Positions 62,675 to 64,000 of a stretch of 64,000 bases of DNA are shown here, one piece after another (positions within the stretch are counted from its first letter, which is position 1; the number at the start of each line of letters is the position of its first letter). The notes under the pieces were generated by a model. That model saw only the letters and a list, made by a program, of their open reading frames with translations, did not search any database and had not been told where the DNA came from. Source of the DNA: Flavobacterium sp. HJ-32-4 (GTDB lineage Bacteria; Bacteroidota; Bacteroidia; Flavobacteriales; Flavobacteriaceae); assembly GCF_022532105.1 (NCBI RefSeq), contig NZ_CP092832.1, forward strand, positions 930,001 through 994,000. The letters are read 5' to 3'. Made by a program: the position numbers and the translations under genes.

Positions 62675-62746
62675 CTTTGTATGCACGACTTAGGCCCTTC
62701 ATTCTGCAAAATAGCCAAACCCCAACGTTTTTTTCGGCCAAACGAT

Positions 62747-62776
62747 TTGACAATCCCGTTTATGTGTCTATCTTTG
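62747..62776 (+). promoter_or_regulatory. Promoter of atpD
   Basis: TTG (62747-62749), 19 bp, then TATCTTTG (62769-62776). Both match the consensus. The leader is about 55 nt. Confidence 0.6.
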
Positions 62777-62833
62777 CACTCGGAAAAAAGAGGCTGTTTT
62801 ATACACGTAAACGGCTATCAAATAAATACATAA

Positions 62834-64000
<1,167 letters not shown>

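Overview
The window comes from a Bacteroidota chromosome, most likely a Flavobacteriaceae member close to Flavobacterium. Evidence: two proteins end in type IX secretion (Por) sorting domains, a TonB receptor is paired with an SGNH lipoprotein, there is a GldH-like lipoprotein, many promoters carry TAnnTTTG -7 boxes, and atpD stands apart from the rest of the ATP synthase genes. No rRNA, tRNA, CRISPR array, transposase or integrase was recognised.

1-12 kb is a signalling region. Three tandem TPR sensor histidine kinases (minus strand) share an almost identical kinase half but have different sensor halves. A LuxR-type response regulator follows the last of them. Three promoters here share one architecture: a perfect TACGG-N5-CCGTA palindrome 21-22 bp upstream of a TAG(C/T)TTTAC -7 box. 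They precede kinase 1 plus the regulator, kinases 3 plus 2, and a secreted-protein gene cut by the left edge. Next come a metallophosphatase, a LytTR regulator with Glu at the phosphorylation site, a 57-residue exported peptide gene, and a fourth TPR kinase with a receiver-only partner.

12-19 kb holds housekeeping and secreted genes: thiL, a PfkB-type sugar kinase, an M48 protease, a secreted protein of unknown role, and lepA. 19-27 kb is accessory: an 84-bp tandem repeat array, several short tandem repeats, a YihY membrane protein coupled to a 52-residue ORF, an SRPBCC protein, a T9SS beta-propeller protein, and small orphan genes set between copies of a composite intergenic repeat. One orphan gene is flanked by a perfect 34-bp direct repeat.

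27-38 kb is metal handling and carotenoid synthesis: M13 peptidase, SCO protein, feoA-feoB-OMP-FeoB-associated peptide, a DtxR/MntR repressor, an Nramp transporter fused to a universal stress domain, an outer-membrane protein behind a DtxR-like palindrome, and a lycopene cyclase. 38-54 kb holds dusB, esterases, a CYTH protein, dinB, a Cys-less LOV-like PAS protein, an aldo/keto reductase, a PQQ-type sugar dehydrogenase with a T9SS tail, a MuiA-like protein, and a minus-strand run panC-panD-UPF0104-esterase-radA-transglycosylase. 54-64 kb holds a truncated glycogen-synthase-like gene, a DUF4270 lipoprotein and glmS as one operon, then the TonB receptor/SGNH pair and the 5' part of atpD.

All assignments rest on reading motifs and layout by eye. 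No database search was run.
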